DNA of 64,000 nucleotides from Actinomadura rupiterrae (GCF_024172125.1 NZ_JAMZEA010000010.1:310001-374000), one strand, 5' to 3'. Positions 43,079 through 52,262 are shown, counted from the first letter of the stretch. Notes: generated from the letters alone by a model not told the origin. A program made the numbers and translations.

Positions 43079-45460
43079 GTGCAAGGCGGCGACCAGGAGA
43101 AGATCAGGAGCCAGGGGGCGCCCGGTTCCCCGGCGCTCGGCCTCGGACCGGGCGGCGCCGGGCCGCCGTCCCGCGTGAAGTACCGGCATCCGACGGCCGG
43201 GTGGGGCGCGGCCAAGGAGGTCGGTGAGATCCTCGCCGGGTCGCGCGAGGTGGTCGAGCTGCCCCGCGCGCTGCTGACGATGAACCACGAGAACGGCGGG
43301 TTCGACTGCCCGGGCTGCGCCTGGCCGGACGCGCGCGACGGCCTCAAGCTGGACGTCTGCGAGAACGGCATCAAGCACATCGCGTGGGAGATGACCCACA
43401 AGCGGGCCGACCGGGCGTTCTTCGCCGCGCACACCGTGTCCGAGCTGGCGACCTGGAGCGACTACGCCCTGGAAGAGGCCGGGCGGCTGACCGAGCCGAT
43501 GGTGTACGACGAGGCGTCCGACAAGTACGTGCCGATCTCGTGGGAGAAGGCGTTCCAGCTGGTCGGGCAGACCCTCCGCGGCCTGGACGATCCGGACCTC
43601 GCCGCGTTCTACACCTCCGGGCGGCTCAGCAACGAGGGCTCGTTCCTGTACCAGCTGTGGGTGCGCGAGTTCGGCACCAACAACCTCCCGGACTGCTCGA
43701 ACATGTGCCACGAGGCCAGCGGGAAGGCGCTCACCCCGTCCCTCGGGACGCCGAAGGGCACCGTCGACCTCGACGACTGGGACATGGCCGACGCGATCAT
43801 CCTGCTCGGCAACAACGCCGCGTCCAACGCGCCGCGGATGCTGACCGCGCTCGCCAAGGCCTACCGGCGCGGCGCCGCCCTCGTCCACGTGAACCCGCTG
43901 GTCGAGGGCGCGGCGCGGCGGACGATCGTCCCGCACGACTTCCTCGCGATGGGCCTGAACAAGTCGACCCCGACCGGGACGATGGACGTCCAGGTGCGGA
44001 TCGGCGGCGACATGGCGCTGCTGCGCGGTGTCGCCAAGGCCGTCCTGGAGAGGGCCGAGACCGAGCCGCGCGCGATCGACCGCGACTTCCTCGACCGGCA
44101 CACCAGCGGCTTCGACGACTACGCCGCGCTGGTCCGGGGCACCTCGTGGGCCGAGCTGGAGCGGGTCTCGGGCGTCCGGGAGGCGCGGATCCGCGAGGTG
44201 GCCGACGTCTACCTGCGCTCGGACCGGACGATCATCGCCTGGTGCCTCGGCATCACCCAGCACGACCACGCCGTCGACACCATCCGCGAGATCGCCAACG
44301 TGCTGCTGCTGCGCGGCAACCTCGGCACCGAGGGCGCGGGCGCGTGCCCGGTGCGCGGGCACAGCAACGTCCAGGGCAACCGCACCTGCGGCATCAACCA
44401 CAGGGCGCCGGAGTTCCTCTGCGACCGGATGGACGAGATCTACGACTTCACCTCGCCGCGCGAGCCCGGCCTGGACGTCGTGCACACCGTCAAGGCGATG
44501 CACGAGGGCAAGGTGAAGGTGTTCGTGTCGCTGGCCGGCAACTTCGCGCTGGCCTGCCCCGACACCGCCTACACCTTCGAGGCGCTGCGCCGCTGCGACC
44601 TGACCGTGCACGTCTCGACCAAGCTGAACCGCAGCGACATCGTGCACGGGAGGAAGTCGCTGATCCTGCCCGCGCTCACCCGCAGCGAGCAGGACCGGCG
44701 CGCGGACGGCGAGGTCCAGGGCCTGACCGTCGAGGACTCGATGAGCATGGTGCACCTGTCGCGCGGTATGAAGCGCCCGGCGTCCCCGCACCTGCGCTCG
44801 GAGATCGCGATCCTCGCCGGGATGGCCCGCGCGACCCTGCCCGGCAGCACGACCCCGTACGAGTCCTACGCCGAGGACTACGACCGGATCCGGGACGTCA
44901 TGGCCAGGTGCCTCGAAGGGTTCGAGGACTTCAACCGGCGCGTCCGGCAGCCGATGGGGTTCCGGCTGCGCCAGGCCGCACGCGAGCGGGTGTTCGAGAC
45001 CCCGTCGGGCAAGGCCGAGTTCAACACCGCGGACCTCGGCGACGTCACGCCCGGCGAGGGACGGCTCATGCTCAGCACCGTCCGCTCCCACGACCAGTGG
45101 AACACCACGATCTACTCCGACGAGGACCGGTACCGCGGCGTCCGCAACCTGCGCACGCTGGTGTTCATGAACCCCGCCGACATGGCCGACCGGGGCCTGA
45201 AGGAGTTCGACCTGATCGACCTCACCTCCTTCGCCAAGGACGGCTCGGAGCGCTCGGTCTACGGCTACCGCGCGGTCGCCTACGACATCCCGCGCGGCTG
45301 CGCGACCGGCTACATGCCGGAGCTGAACGTCCTGTGCCCGATCGACGACTACAGCCGGCAGAGCGACCAGCCCTTGATGAAGCAGATCACCGTCGAGATC
45401 GTCCCCAGCGGCACCCGGACGCCCGCCAAGGAACGCAAACGCGCCTCAGCGGCGACGTGA
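43079..45460 (+). CDS. FdhF/YdeP-family molybdopterin oxidoreductase (Cys form)
   Basis: 793 residues from GTG 43079, with GAGAGGGGG upstream; the longer frame starts at 43016. FDCPGCAWPD and KLDVCENG are the N-terminal cluster-like region. CSNMCHEASGKAL aligns with the active-site segment of formate dehydrogenase, and here Cys210 (codon TGC at 43706-43708) stands where FdhH has selenocysteine. MADAIILLGNNAASN and HVNPLVEGAARRTI bind bis-MGD, and the ending AYDIPRGCATGYMPELNVL is the C-terminal cap. YdeP-type proteins are linked to acid resistance in E. coli. True formate oxidation is not proven. moaA and MobA nearby supply the cofactor. Confidence 0.92.
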   Translation: MQGGDQEKIRSQGAPGSPALGLGPGGAGPPSRVKYRHPTAGWGAAKEVGEILAGSREVVELPRALLTMNHENGGFDCPGCAWPDARDGLKLDVCENGIKHIAWEMTHKRADRAFFAAHTVSELATWSDYALEEAGRLTEPMVYDEASDKYVPISWEKAFQLVGQTLRGLDDPDLAAFYTSGRLSNEGSFLYQLWVREFGTNNLPDCSNMCHEASGKALTPSLGTPKGTVDLDDWDMADAIILLGNNAASNAPRMLTALAKAYRRGAALVHVNPLVEGAARRTIVPHDFLAMGLNKSTPTGTMDVQVRIGGDMALLRGVAKAVLERAETEPRAIDRDFLDRHTSGFDDYAALVRGTSWAELERVSGVREARIREVADVYLRSDRTIIAWCLGITQHDHAVDTIREIANVLLLRGNLGTEGAGACPVRGHSNVQGNRTCGINHRAPEFLCDRMDEIYDFTSPREPGLDVVHTVKAMHEGKVKVFVSLAGNFALACPDTAYTFEALRRCDLTVHVSTKLNRSDIVHGRKSLILPALTRSEQDRRADGEVQGLTVEDSMSMVHLSRGMKRPASPHLRSEIAILAGMARATLPGSTTPYESYAEDYDRIRDVMARCLEGFEDFNRRVRQPMGFRLRQAARERVFETPSGKAEFNTADLGDVTPGEGRLMLSTVRSHDQWNTTIYSDEDRYRGVRNLRTLVFMNPADMADRGLKEFDLIDLTSFAKDGSERSVYGYRAVAYDIPRGCATGYMPELNVLCPIDDYSRQSDQPLMKQITVEIVPSGTRTPAKERKRASAAT

Positions 45461-45531
45461 CCCGCGTCGGACGCGCGTCTGACCCGCGTCGGACGCGATG
45501 TCACAGCGTTCGGGCAACGTTCCCGCGGCTG

Positions 45532-45562
45532 TGCGACGTCTCAGCGGTTGCGAGACGTCGCA
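45532..45562. terminator. Bidirectional terminator hairpin
   Basis: Arms TGCGACGTCTC (45532-45542) and GAGACGTCGCA (45552-45562), perfect over 11 bases, with a 9-base loop. It lies 71 bases after the oxidoreductase stop and 5 bases after the end of the minus-strand kynurenine monooxygenase gene, so it can end both. Confidence 0.75.
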
Positions 45563-45567
45563 GGACG

Positions 45568-46935
45568 CTAGCGGCGACGTCGTGAGCGGGCGCGGAGCAG
45601 GCGGACGGCGGCGGCGGTCAGGACCGTGGCCCCGGCGGCCGCCCCGGCGACGGCGAGGTTCTGCTTCCTGATCCGGGCCGGGATCTCCGCGTAGGGGAGC
45701 GTCGAGAACGACACGAGTTCGTAGCGGGAGACGTAGCGTCCGGCGAGGCGCCGTTCCAGGGCGTGCACGGCGGCCTGCTTGGCGCGGAAGACCGGGGACG
45801 CGACCTTGTCGCGCATCTCCACGAAGTTCTCCAGCGCCATCTCGGCGATCGCGTCGGTGTTGGCCTTGCGGCGCTCCTGGTACAGCGCCAGCGCGGCGGG
45901 CCAGTCGCCGCCCGTCTCGTCCAGGCAGCGGTCGATCTCGATGCAGTCCTCGAACGCGCAGTTGGCGCCCTGCCCGAAGAACGGGACGATCGCGTGCGCG
46001 GCGTCGCCGAGCAGCGCCACCGAGGCGCCCTCGCCGGTCCGCACCCACGGCCACGCCCGGACGGTGACCAGCGACCCGACCGGGTTCTGCGCGAAGTCGT
46101 CGGCGAGGTCCGGCATCAGGTCGGCGACGTCGGGGTAGTGCCGCCGGAAGTGCGCGGTGACCGCCTCGGGGGTGGACAGCGCGTCGAAGTCGTCCTTGGG
46201 CCAGAACAGCGTGCAGGTGAACGACCGGTCCAGGTTCGGCAGCGCGATCATCATGGCGGTGCCGCGCGGCCAGATGTGCAGCGCGTCGGGGTCGAGCGCG
46301 AAGTCGCCGCCGCGCGGCGGGATCGTCAGCTCCTTGTACCCGTGCTCCAGGAAGTCGGTGTCGACGTCGAACGCGCCGCCCGGCCGGACGCCGCGCCGGA
46401 CCGCGCTGTAGGCGCCGTCCCCGGCGAAGACGACGTCGGCGGACTCGGTGACCGTGCCGTCCGGACCGTCCAGGGTGAGCTTGCCGGACGCGGTGTCCAC
46501 ACCGCTGACCTTGTGCTCGAACCGCAGCGTCACGCCGGGCGTCGCCTCGGCGGTGTCCAGCAGCGCGGCGTTCAGCTCGGCGCGGCTGATCGAGTTGATC
46601 GCGCGCGTGCCGTCGGCGCTGTAGGACTGGAAGTTGGTCGCGCCGCCGCGAGGGTGCACCATCCGGCCGTGCATCGGCAGCGCCCGCGCGAGCGCGGACT
46701 CGCGCAGCCCGACCTGCTCCAGCGCGGCCAGCCCGCGCGCGGAGATCGCCAGGTTGATCGACCGGCCGCGCTCGGCCCCCGCCACGCGCGGGTCCGGACG
46801 CCGCTCGTACACCGTCACCGCGATGCCGCGGCGTCCCAGCAGGGTCGCCAGCAGCGCGCCCGCCAGGCCCGCGCCGACCACGGCGACGCGCCGCGCCTCC
46901 CCCTGCGGGGCCACCCCGGACGTCTCACTCGGCAT
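45568..46935 (-). CDS. kmo: Kynurenine 3-monooxygenase
   Basis: 455 residues. FAD fingerprint RVAVVGAGLAGALLATLL near residue 16. ERGRSINLAISARGLAALEQ is the KMO-specific block, and LLGDAAHAIVPFFGQGANCA is the second FAD motif. It ends with a hydrophobic segment (LAVAGAAAGATVLTAAAVRL) and RARSRRRR, a likely membrane-associating tail as in other KMO enzymes. It converts kynurenine to 3-hydroxykynurenine. The start overlaps the end of the tryptophan dioxygenase gene by 11 bases. Kynurenine formamidase and kynureninase are not in this window. Confidence 0.95.
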   Translation of the reverse strand: MPSETSGVAPQGEARRVAVVGAGLAGALLATLLGRRGIAVTVYERRPDPRVAGAERGRSINLAISARGLAALEQVGLRESALARALPMHGRMVHPRGGATNFQSYSADGTRAINSISRAELNAALLDTAEATPGVTLRFEHKVSGVDTASGKLTLDGPDGTVTESADVVFAGDGAYSAVRRGVRPGGAFDVDTDFLEHGYKELTIPPRGGDFALDPDALHIWPRGTAMMIALPNLDRSFTCTLFWPKDDFDALSTPEAVTAHFRRHYPDVADLMPDLADDFAQNPVGSLVTVRAWPWVRTGEGASVALLGDAAHAIVPFFGQGANCAFEDCIEIDRCLDETGGDWPAALALYQERRKANTDAIAEMALENFVEMRDKVASPVFRAKQAAVHALERRLAGRYVSRYELVSFSTLPYAEIPARIRKQNLAVAGAAAGATVLTAAAVRLLRARSRRRR

Positions 46936-47908
46936 CGTCGCCGCTCCCCTCGCTACCGGCGGACGTTCCGTTGGCGGCGCTCCGCCCAGTGTCGGCGGAC
47001 GTTCCGGTATCGGCGCTCCGCCCGGTGTCGGCGGACGCTTCTGTGGCGGCGGGCGTTTCGGTGGCGGCGCTTCGCTCCGTGGCGGCGGACGGTTCGGTGG
47101 TGACGGTCTCGTCGATGCGCGAGCGGACCTCCCACAGGTCCGGGAAGGCCGGGACGAACAGGGTGGAGCGCAGGTAGTCGGCCCCGGCCGAGCCGCCGGT
47201 GCCGAGCTTGGCGCCGATCGTCCGCTCGACCATCTTCACGTGCCGGTACCGCCACTCCTGGACGCCCTCGTCGATGTCCACGAGCGCCTCGCACACCTCG
47301 GCGGCGGGGCCGCCGTCGTCGGCGTACACCTTCAGCAGCGCCTCCTGGACGCCCGGGTCGGACCGCCACGGCGCCGACGGGTCGCGCCGCAGCGCCGCGT
47401 CCGGGACGGGGTAGCCGTGCGCGGACAGGTAGCGCATCAGCGAGTCCATCAGCGAGCGGCGCGCGACCGCGGCCTTCAGGCCCTCGTCGTCGCGCAGGTC
47501 GGACGCGGGGAAGGTGCGGCGGCCGAGCACCGCCTCGATCTGCCGGAACTGCGCCGACTGGAACCCGCTGGAGGTGCCGAGCGCGTCGCGGAAGGAGGCG
47601 AACTGGCGCGGGGTCATGGTCTCCAGCACGTCCAGCTGCCCGACCACGGTCTTGAGGATCTTGGCGATCCGGCGCGCGGTGCCGAGCGCACCGGCGCTGT
47701 CGCCGTCCTCCAGCCGCCGCTGCAGCAGGTCCGCCTCGTGCAGGATCTGCTTGAACCACAGCTCGTACACCTGGTGGATGATCACGAACAGCAGCTCGTC
47801 GTGCGCGCGGGTGCGCGGCTCCTGGCAGTCCAGCAGCCGGTCCAGCGCCAGGTAGCCGCCGTAGGTGAGGGCTTCACCGTCCGGACGGCCGCTCGCCGGT
47901 TCGCCCAT
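46925..47908 (-). CDS. kynA: Tryptophan 2,3-dioxygenase with repeat tail
   Basis: 327 residues from ATG 47908, with GGAGGACAG upstream; normal length is about 270-280. LTYGGYLALDRLLDCQEPRT, ELLFVIIHQVYELWFKQIL, SGFQSAQFR and EWRYRHVKMVERTIG (heme-ligand His) are family motifs. It opens the tryptophan ring to N-formylkynurenine. After about residue 269 the protein has a 58-residue Ser/Ala/Thr-rich tail made of degenerate units such as SAATER, SADTGR and SADTGT, encoded by a DNA minisatellite at 46930-47104. Its stop overlaps the KMO start, forming an operon. The tail has no known role. Confidence 0.95.
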   Translation of the reverse strand: MGEPASGRPDGEALTYGGYLALDRLLDCQEPRTRAHDELLFVIIHQVYELWFKQILHEADLLQRRLEDGDSAGALGTARRIAKILKTVVGQLDVLETMTPRQFASFRDALGTSSGFQSAQFRQIEAVLGRRTFPASDLRDDEGLKAAVARRSLMDSLMRYLSAHGYPVPDAALRRDPSAPWRSDPGVQEALLKVYADDGGPAAEVCEALVDIDEGVQEWRYRHVKMVERTIGAKLGTGGSAGADYLRSTLFVPAFPDLWEVRSRIDETVTTEPSAATERSAATETPAATEASADTGRSADTGTSADTGRSAANGTSAGSEGSGDDAE

Positions 47909-48146
47909 CGCCTGTCCTCCTTCGTCCCCGTCCGCCCGGCACGCCGATGTGCCGGACGGCCACACGCAGAACAGCGTCAAACGGGTGGATACATCGCAGA
48001 CTCTATGAAGGCGGGCGGACGGCATGTCAGGGGAGGAGCTCAACCCTTTTCTCCTCCAGCTATACCCATCCCGTTATGGCCCGAACCGGTACCCGCCACT
48101 CCCGTCCCGCCCGCACCGGGAAAGCGATCGGCGCGATCGGTGAAGC

Positions 48147-48860
48147 ATGGGTGTCCGATCAACCGAAACCCTCCGCGGAGACGCCCATGATGGATCTGAT
48201 CGCGTGACCGCCGACCTGGCGTCCGGCCGTGCGCGACATGCCGGCGGGCCCGCCGCCCACCCGGCCGGCGGGCCGGGCGGCGGCGCCCGGGACGGCGAGC
48301 CGGCCGGCGGGATGGACGACGCGCGGCTGGCGGCGGCGATCCGCCGCGATCCCGACCTGTTCACCCTCGTGTACGACCGGTACTTCCGCGACGTGTACCG
48401 CTACGCGGCCGGACGGCTCGACACGCAGGCGGGCGAGGACATCGCCGCCGAGACGTTCTGCACGGCGTTCGCCACCCGCGACCGCTTCGACCCCGAACGC
48501 GGCGGCCTGCGCCCTTGGCTGTTCGGCATCGCCACCAACCTCATCGCCCGGCACCGCCGCCAAGAGGCCCGGCACTACAGGGCCCTGTCGCGCAGCGGCG
48601 CGCAACCGGCGGAGGGCAGCCACGAGAACGGCGTGCTGACCGCCGTGGCCGCCCGCCGGATGCGGCCCGAGCTGGCCAGCGCGCTCGCCTCCCTCAACCA
48701 GGGCGAGCGGGACGTCCTGCTGCTGCTGGCGCTGGCCCAGCTCGGCCACGACGAGATCGCCGAGGCGCTCGGCATCTCCTACGGCACCGTCGGCTCCCGC
48801 CTGAGCCGCGCCCGCCGCAAGCTCGGCAAGGCCCTCGACAAGGAGAAGTTCCATGGATGA
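48147..48860 (+). CDS. ECF-type RNA polymerase sigma factor
   Basis: 237 residues from ATG 48147; GTG 48204 and ATG 48312 are alternatives, and the conserved domain begins at the last (MDDARLAAAIRRDPDLFTLV). Region 2 is YDRYFRDVYRYAAGRLDTQA with AETFCTAFATRDRF; region 4 is LNQGERDVLLLLALAQLGHD and EIAEALGISYGTVGSRLSRA. The first 55 residues are low-complexity Gly/Ala/Pro, so the true start may be downstream. Its stop overlaps the next gene by 8 bases, whose product is membrane-anchored. Confidence 0.9.
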   Translation: MGVRSTETLRGDAHDGSDRVTADLASGRARHAGGPAAHPAGGPGGGARDGEPAGGMDDARLAAAIRRDPDLFTLVYDRYFRDVYRYAAGRLDTQAGEDIAAETFCTAFATRDRFDPERGGLRPWLFGIATNLIARHRRQEARHYRALSRSGAQPAEGSHENGVLTAVAARRMRPELASALASLNQGERDVLLLLALAQLGHDEIAEALGISYGTVGSRLSRARRKLGKALDKEKFHG

Positions 48861-49827
48861 CGACCTGCTGGCCATAGCCGACACCCTGGCCAAGGACGAC
48901 CCCTCGTCCGACGTGGTGGACCGCCGCCGCCACCAGCTCCAGAACGCCATGCGGGGCGGCGGTACCACCGCGTCCCACGGCCGCCGCCGCATACTGTGGG
49001 CGCTCGGCGGCACCGGCCTGACCGGCGTCGCCGCCGCAGGGGTGGCCGTCGCGCTGCTGGCCGGCTCGTCCGGCACGGCGACCACGCACGGGACCGGGCC
49101 GCGCGCGGGCGCGAGCCCCGCCGCGACCGCGATGAGCACCCGCCAGGTGTTCCTGGTCGCGGCCGAGAGCGCCGCGCGCGAGCCGGAGCGCATCGGCAAG
49201 TACTGGCACCTGGCCATGCTGGAGAAGGACGCGCAGGGCAAGATCGTTCCGGACCAGTCCTACGACCGCTGGTTCCTGCACGACGGACGGCACTACTCCA
49301 GCGGCGCCAAGACCGACTACAAGCCGTGGCTCGACCGCTTCGGCGAGCGCGGGTTCCGCATCGGCGGGCCGGTGCTCAGCTTCGAGGAGGTCCGCGCGCT
49401 GCCGTCCGATCCGGACGCGCTGGTCAAGCGGCTGACGACCCTCGTCAAGGACGCGCACATCCGCACCAGCGCGGGCGAGCTGAACGCCAAGGACCGGCGG
49501 ATCCAGGTCCTGGACGACCTGTTCGTCCTGTCCACGCAGGCGCCGGTCACCGCGAAGGTCCGCGCCGCGGCGTTCCGCGCGCTGGCGGCCGCGTCCGAGG
49601 TGAAGAGCCTCGGCCCGGTGCGCGGCGGGCAGGGCCTGCGGCTTCCGATGCCGGGGCCGGACGGCGGCACGCAGGACGTGGTGCTCGACCCGACGACCGG
49701 CCGGATGATCAACTCGTCCGAGTACGTCGACTACCAGGGCGGCTTCATGACGATGGAGAAGGGCCACTACATGACCATCGTCGCCGAGTGGACCGACACC
49801 CTGCCGAAGAACTCCCGCCGCGGCTGA
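48853..49827 (+). CDS. Membrane-anchored CU044_5270-family protein, probable sigma partner
   Basis: 324 residues. A cytosolic N-terminus of about 46 residues (DDDLLAIADTLAKDDPSSDV) is followed by one membrane span (ILWALGGTGLTGVAAAGVAV) and a large outer domain (RQVFLVAAESAAREPERIGK, YWHLAMLEKDAQGKIV, GQGLRLPMPGPDGGTQDVV). The family is found right after ECF sigma genes and is believed to act like an anti-sigma factor, though no zinc anti-sigma motif is present. The 8-base overlap implies stoichiometric production with the sigma factor. A strong hairpin follows. Confidence 0.85.
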   Translation: MDDDLLAIADTLAKDDPSSDVVDRRRHQLQNAMRGGGTTASHGRRRILWALGGTGLTGVAAAGVAVALLAGSSGTATTHGTGPRAGASPAATAMSTRQVFLVAAESAAREPERIGKYWHLAMLEKDAQGKIVPDQSYDRWFLHDGRHYSSGAKTDYKPWLDRFGERGFRIGGPVLSFEEVRALPSDPDALVKRLTTLVKDAHIRTSAGELNAKDRRIQVLDDLFVLSTQAPVTAKVRAAAFRALAAASEVKSLGPVRGGQGLRLPMPGPDGGTQDVVLDPTTGRMINSSEYVDYQGGFMTMEKGHYMTIVAEWTDTLPKNSRRG

Positions 49828-49855
49828 CCGCAGCCATGCGCGGCTGACCGCAGCG

Positions 49856-49911
49856 GACGCCCCGGCCCCCGGCCTCGCCTCCGGGCCCCGGCCGCCCGGG
49901 GCCGGGGCGTC
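49856..49911 (+). terminator. Large GC hairpin after the sigma/partner operon
   Basis: 14-base perfect arms GACGCCCCGGCCCC (49856-49869) and GGGGCCGGGGCGTC (49898-49911), with a loop that contains further GC-rich self-complementarity. It sits between the partner gene and purC. Confidence 0.75.
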
Positions 49912-49968
49912 CCGTTACACTCCTGGTCGGACGACCTGGGGAAACGAGAGCTGAGGGCAACGATCCGC

Positions 49969-50802
49969 ATGGAACTGATCCACTCGGGCAAGGTCCGCGA
50001 CGTCTACGCCGACGGGGACGACCTGGTCCTGGTCGCCACCGACCGGGTGAGCGTGTACGACGTGGTGCTGCCGACCGAGGTGCCCGACAAGGGGAAGATC
50101 CTCACGCGGCTGTCGCTGTGGTGGTTCGAGCAGCTCGCGGACGTCGTCCCCAACCACGTGATCTCGGCGACCGACGTGCCCGCCGAGTTCGCCGGGCGGG
50201 CGCTGCGCGTGCAGCGGCTCACGATGCTGCCGGTGGAGTGGATCGCGCGCGGCTACCTCACCGGGCTCGGACTCAAGCAGTACCAGAAGGACGGCCGGGT
50301 CTCCGGCGTCGAGCTGCCGCCCGGGCTGGTCGAGTCCGACCGCCTGCCCGAGCCGATCTTCACACCGACGACCAAGGCGACCGAAGGCCACGACGAGTTC
50401 ATCACCTATGACGAGATGGCCGCGCAGATCGGCGCCGACACCGCCGCGCGGCTCCGCGAGACCACGCTGGAGGTCTACCGGCGCGGCGCCGCGCTCGCCC
50501 TGGACCGCGGGATCATCATCGCCGACACCAAGCTGGAGTTCGGCCGCGCCGCCGACGGCACGCTGGTGCTCGGCGACGAGGTGCTGACGCCCGACTCGTC
50601 CCGGTTCTGGCCCGCCGACGAGTACGCGCCCGGACGCACCCAGAACTCGCTGGACAAGCAGTTCGTCCGCGACTGGTCGGCCACCGTCGACTGGGACCGC
50701 ACCCCGCCCGGCCCCGAGATCCCCGAGGACATCGTCGAGGCCACCCGCGCCCGCTACGTCGAGGTCTACGAGCGCCTCACCGGCGACCGCTGGACAGCCT
50801 GA
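49969..50802 (+). CDS. purC: SAICAR synthetase of purine synthesis
   Basis: 277 residues. HSGKVRDVYADGDDLVLVAT-DRVSVYDVVL is the ATP-binding start, EWIARGYLTGLGLKQYQKDG the conserved centre, and IIIADTKLEFGRAADGTLVL the metal site. The ending FWPADEYAPGRTQNSLDKQF is typical of bacterial PurC. It joins aspartate to CAIR with ATP. It is not in a pur cluster here; the gene after it is minus-strand and unrelated. Confidence 0.96.
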   Translation: MELIHSGKVRDVYADGDDLVLVATDRVSVYDVVLPTEVPDKGKILTRLSLWWFEQLADVVPNHVISATDVPAEFAGRALRVQRLTMLPVEWIARGYLTGLGLKQYQKDGRVSGVELPPGLVESDRLPEPIFTPTTKATEGHDEFITYDEMAAQIGADTAARLRETTLEVYRRGAALALDRGIIIADTKLEFGRAADGTLVLGDEVLTPDSSRFWPADEYAPGRTQNSLDKQFVRDWSATVDWDRTPPGPEIPEDIVEATRARYVEVYERLTGDRWTA

Positions 50803-50808
50803 CCACGC

Positions 50809-51585
50809 TTACCGGCGACCGCTGGAGCGGCTGAACCCGCGGGCTCCGAGCCGCGCTGCCACGTCGGCGTACCGCGACACCGGCACCAGGTGGACGCCGT
50901 CGAACGCGCCCGAGGCCCTGATCGCCTCGATCTGCGCGCACGCGGCGTCCACACCCGCGTCGGGGTCGCGGTCGACCGCGTCCACCAGGTCGTCCGGGAT
51001 CGCGATGTCGGGCATGGCAGCGGTGACCCGGCGCGCCATCCGGCCGCTGGCCAGCACCAGCACGCCCGCGTAGACCGGACCGTCCAGGGCGGCGGTGTCG
51101 CGCCAGCGCATCAGGTCGTCCGTCGCGTAGGTGACCTGCGTCAGGACGAAGTCGGCGGCGCGCTTCCACGCCGGGACGGGGCGCAGCCCGGTGGTGACGC
51201 CGACCTCGAACGGCGGCGCGTCCTCGAAGGCGCGCGCCTCGTCGATCATCGTCCGGACGGTCAGGTCCCCGGCGCGCCCGCCCGCGCTCGGCCGGTCGCC
51301 GTAGACGAACAGCAGCCGCCGCACGCCGTAGGTCGCCGCCGTCAGCAGGTCGCGGCGCAGCCCCACCAGGTTGCGGTCGCGGGAGTTCAGGCAGGCCACC
51401 GGCGCCGCGCCGAGCGCGGCGACCTCGTGCGCGACGGTCAGGCTGGACACCGTCGCCTGCCCGACGCGGGTGTCGGGGACCAGGAAGGAGCCCGCGACCG
51501 GGCCGAGCACCTCGATCTGGTGCCGCACGCGGGACAGGTCCGGACGGGTCGGGGGCTCGATCTCGCAGAGCAGCTCGAAGGCCAT
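50809..51585 (-). CDS. Methylenetetrahydrofolate-reductase-like protein
   Basis: 258 residues starting MAFELLCEIEPPTRPDLSRV; the frame to 51648 is not needed. The TIM-barrel motifs CEIEPP, PVACLNSRDRNLVGLRRDLL, VRRLLFVYGDRPS and DFVLTQVTYATDDLMRW match MetF-family flavoproteins, with the QVTY-like helix in place of FITQP. It is shorter than true MetF (about 290-300). It may reduce a folate, or be a paralogue of unknown use. It is convergent with purC and only 6 bases from it. Confidence 0.82.
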   Translation of the reverse strand: MAFELLCEIEPPTRPDLSRVRHQIEVLGPVAGSFLVPDTRVGQATVSSLTVAHEVAALGAAPVACLNSRDRNLVGLRRDLLTAATYGVRRLLFVYGDRPSAGGRAGDLTVRTMIDEARAFEDAPPFEVGVTTGLRPVPAWKRAADFVLTQVTYATDDLMRWRDTAALDGPVYAGVLVLASGRMARRVTAAMPDIAIPDDLVDAVDRDPDAGVDAACAQIEAIRASGAFDGVHLVPVSRYADVAARLGARGFSRSSGRR

Positions 51586-51604
51586 GCCCCGACCGTAAGC
51601 CGGG

Positions 51605-52234
51605 TCAGCCCGCTTCGTCTGCGGCCCGGACGCCACTCCCGTGGACATCCGGCACCGCCTCGCCCTCCGCGGGCCCGCCCGGCAGGCCCTCGTCCCGCGC
51701 AGCGTCCCTCGTGGAATCGTGAGCGGGCGGGTTGCGGGGGAGGTCGCCGGCGGAGGCGCGGACGGCGTGCAGGGCGCCGGTGATTGCGGCGGCCTGGGCG
51801 GGGGAGAGTCCGGGGAGACCGAAGTCGGCGTCGTGCAGGGCGGCGGTGGCGGTCTCGGCCAGGTCGCGGCCCGCGCCGGTGATCGTCGCGAGGACGACCC
51901 GGCGGTCGTCGGGGGAGGGGCGGCGGCCGACCAGGCCGCGGGCCTCCAGGCGCCCGATCACGTTGGTGACCGAGGCGGCGTGCACCATCAGGCGCTCGCC
52001 CATCTTGCCCATGGGGAGGGTGCCGGTGCGGGTGAAGGCCAGCAGGCGCAGGGCCTCGTAGGCGGCGAAGGTGAGGCCGTAGGGCTTCAGCACCGCCTCG
52101 ACCCGGCTCAGCAGCAGCTGCTGGGCGCGCATCACCGAGGTCACGGCCGCCATCTGGTCGGCGTGGGCGGGCCACCGCGCGCTCCACTGGCGGTGCGCCT
52201 CGGCGATCGGGTCCAGGGAGTTTCGGCCGGTCAC
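51605..52234 (-). CDS. MarR-family regulator, divergent from icmF
   Basis: 209 residues from GTG. VMRAQQLLLSRVEAVLKPYG is the dimer helix, then TFAAYEALRLLAFTRTGTLP and MGKMGERLMVHAASVTNVIG form the DNA-binding helices and RRPSPDDRRVVLATITGAG the wing. The last 45 residues (PRNPPAHDSTRDAARDEGLP) are low complexity. It is divergent from the IcmF gene across an AT-rich 90-base promoter region, so it probably controls the mutase operon. It may respond to an acyl-CoA, which is inference. Confidence 0.92.
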   Translation of the reverse strand: MTGRNSLDPIAEAHRQWSARWPAHADQMAAVTSVMRAQQLLLSRVEAVLKPYGLTFAAYEALRLLAFTRTGTLPMGKMGERLMVHAASVTNVIGRLEARGLVGRRPSPDDRRVVLATITGAGRDLAETATAALHDADFGLPGLSPAQAAAITGALHAVRASAGDLPRNPPAHDSTRDAARDEGLPGGPAEGEAVPDVHGSGVRAADEAG

Positions 52235-52262
52235 GGCCCTACCGTACGGCACCCCGCCGCCC

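Noticed and set aside
41414-45091. 1225-residue minus-strand frame across the MFS and FdhF-like genes
   Set aside because: Antisense shadow of two clear genes. It has no start signal and no domain, and is dominated by Arg, Gln and Asp as expected for such shadows.
43016-45460. Selenocysteine UGA in the FdhF-like gene
   Set aside because: The frame is open throughout, and the active-site codon is TGC (43706-43708), so it is the Cys form.
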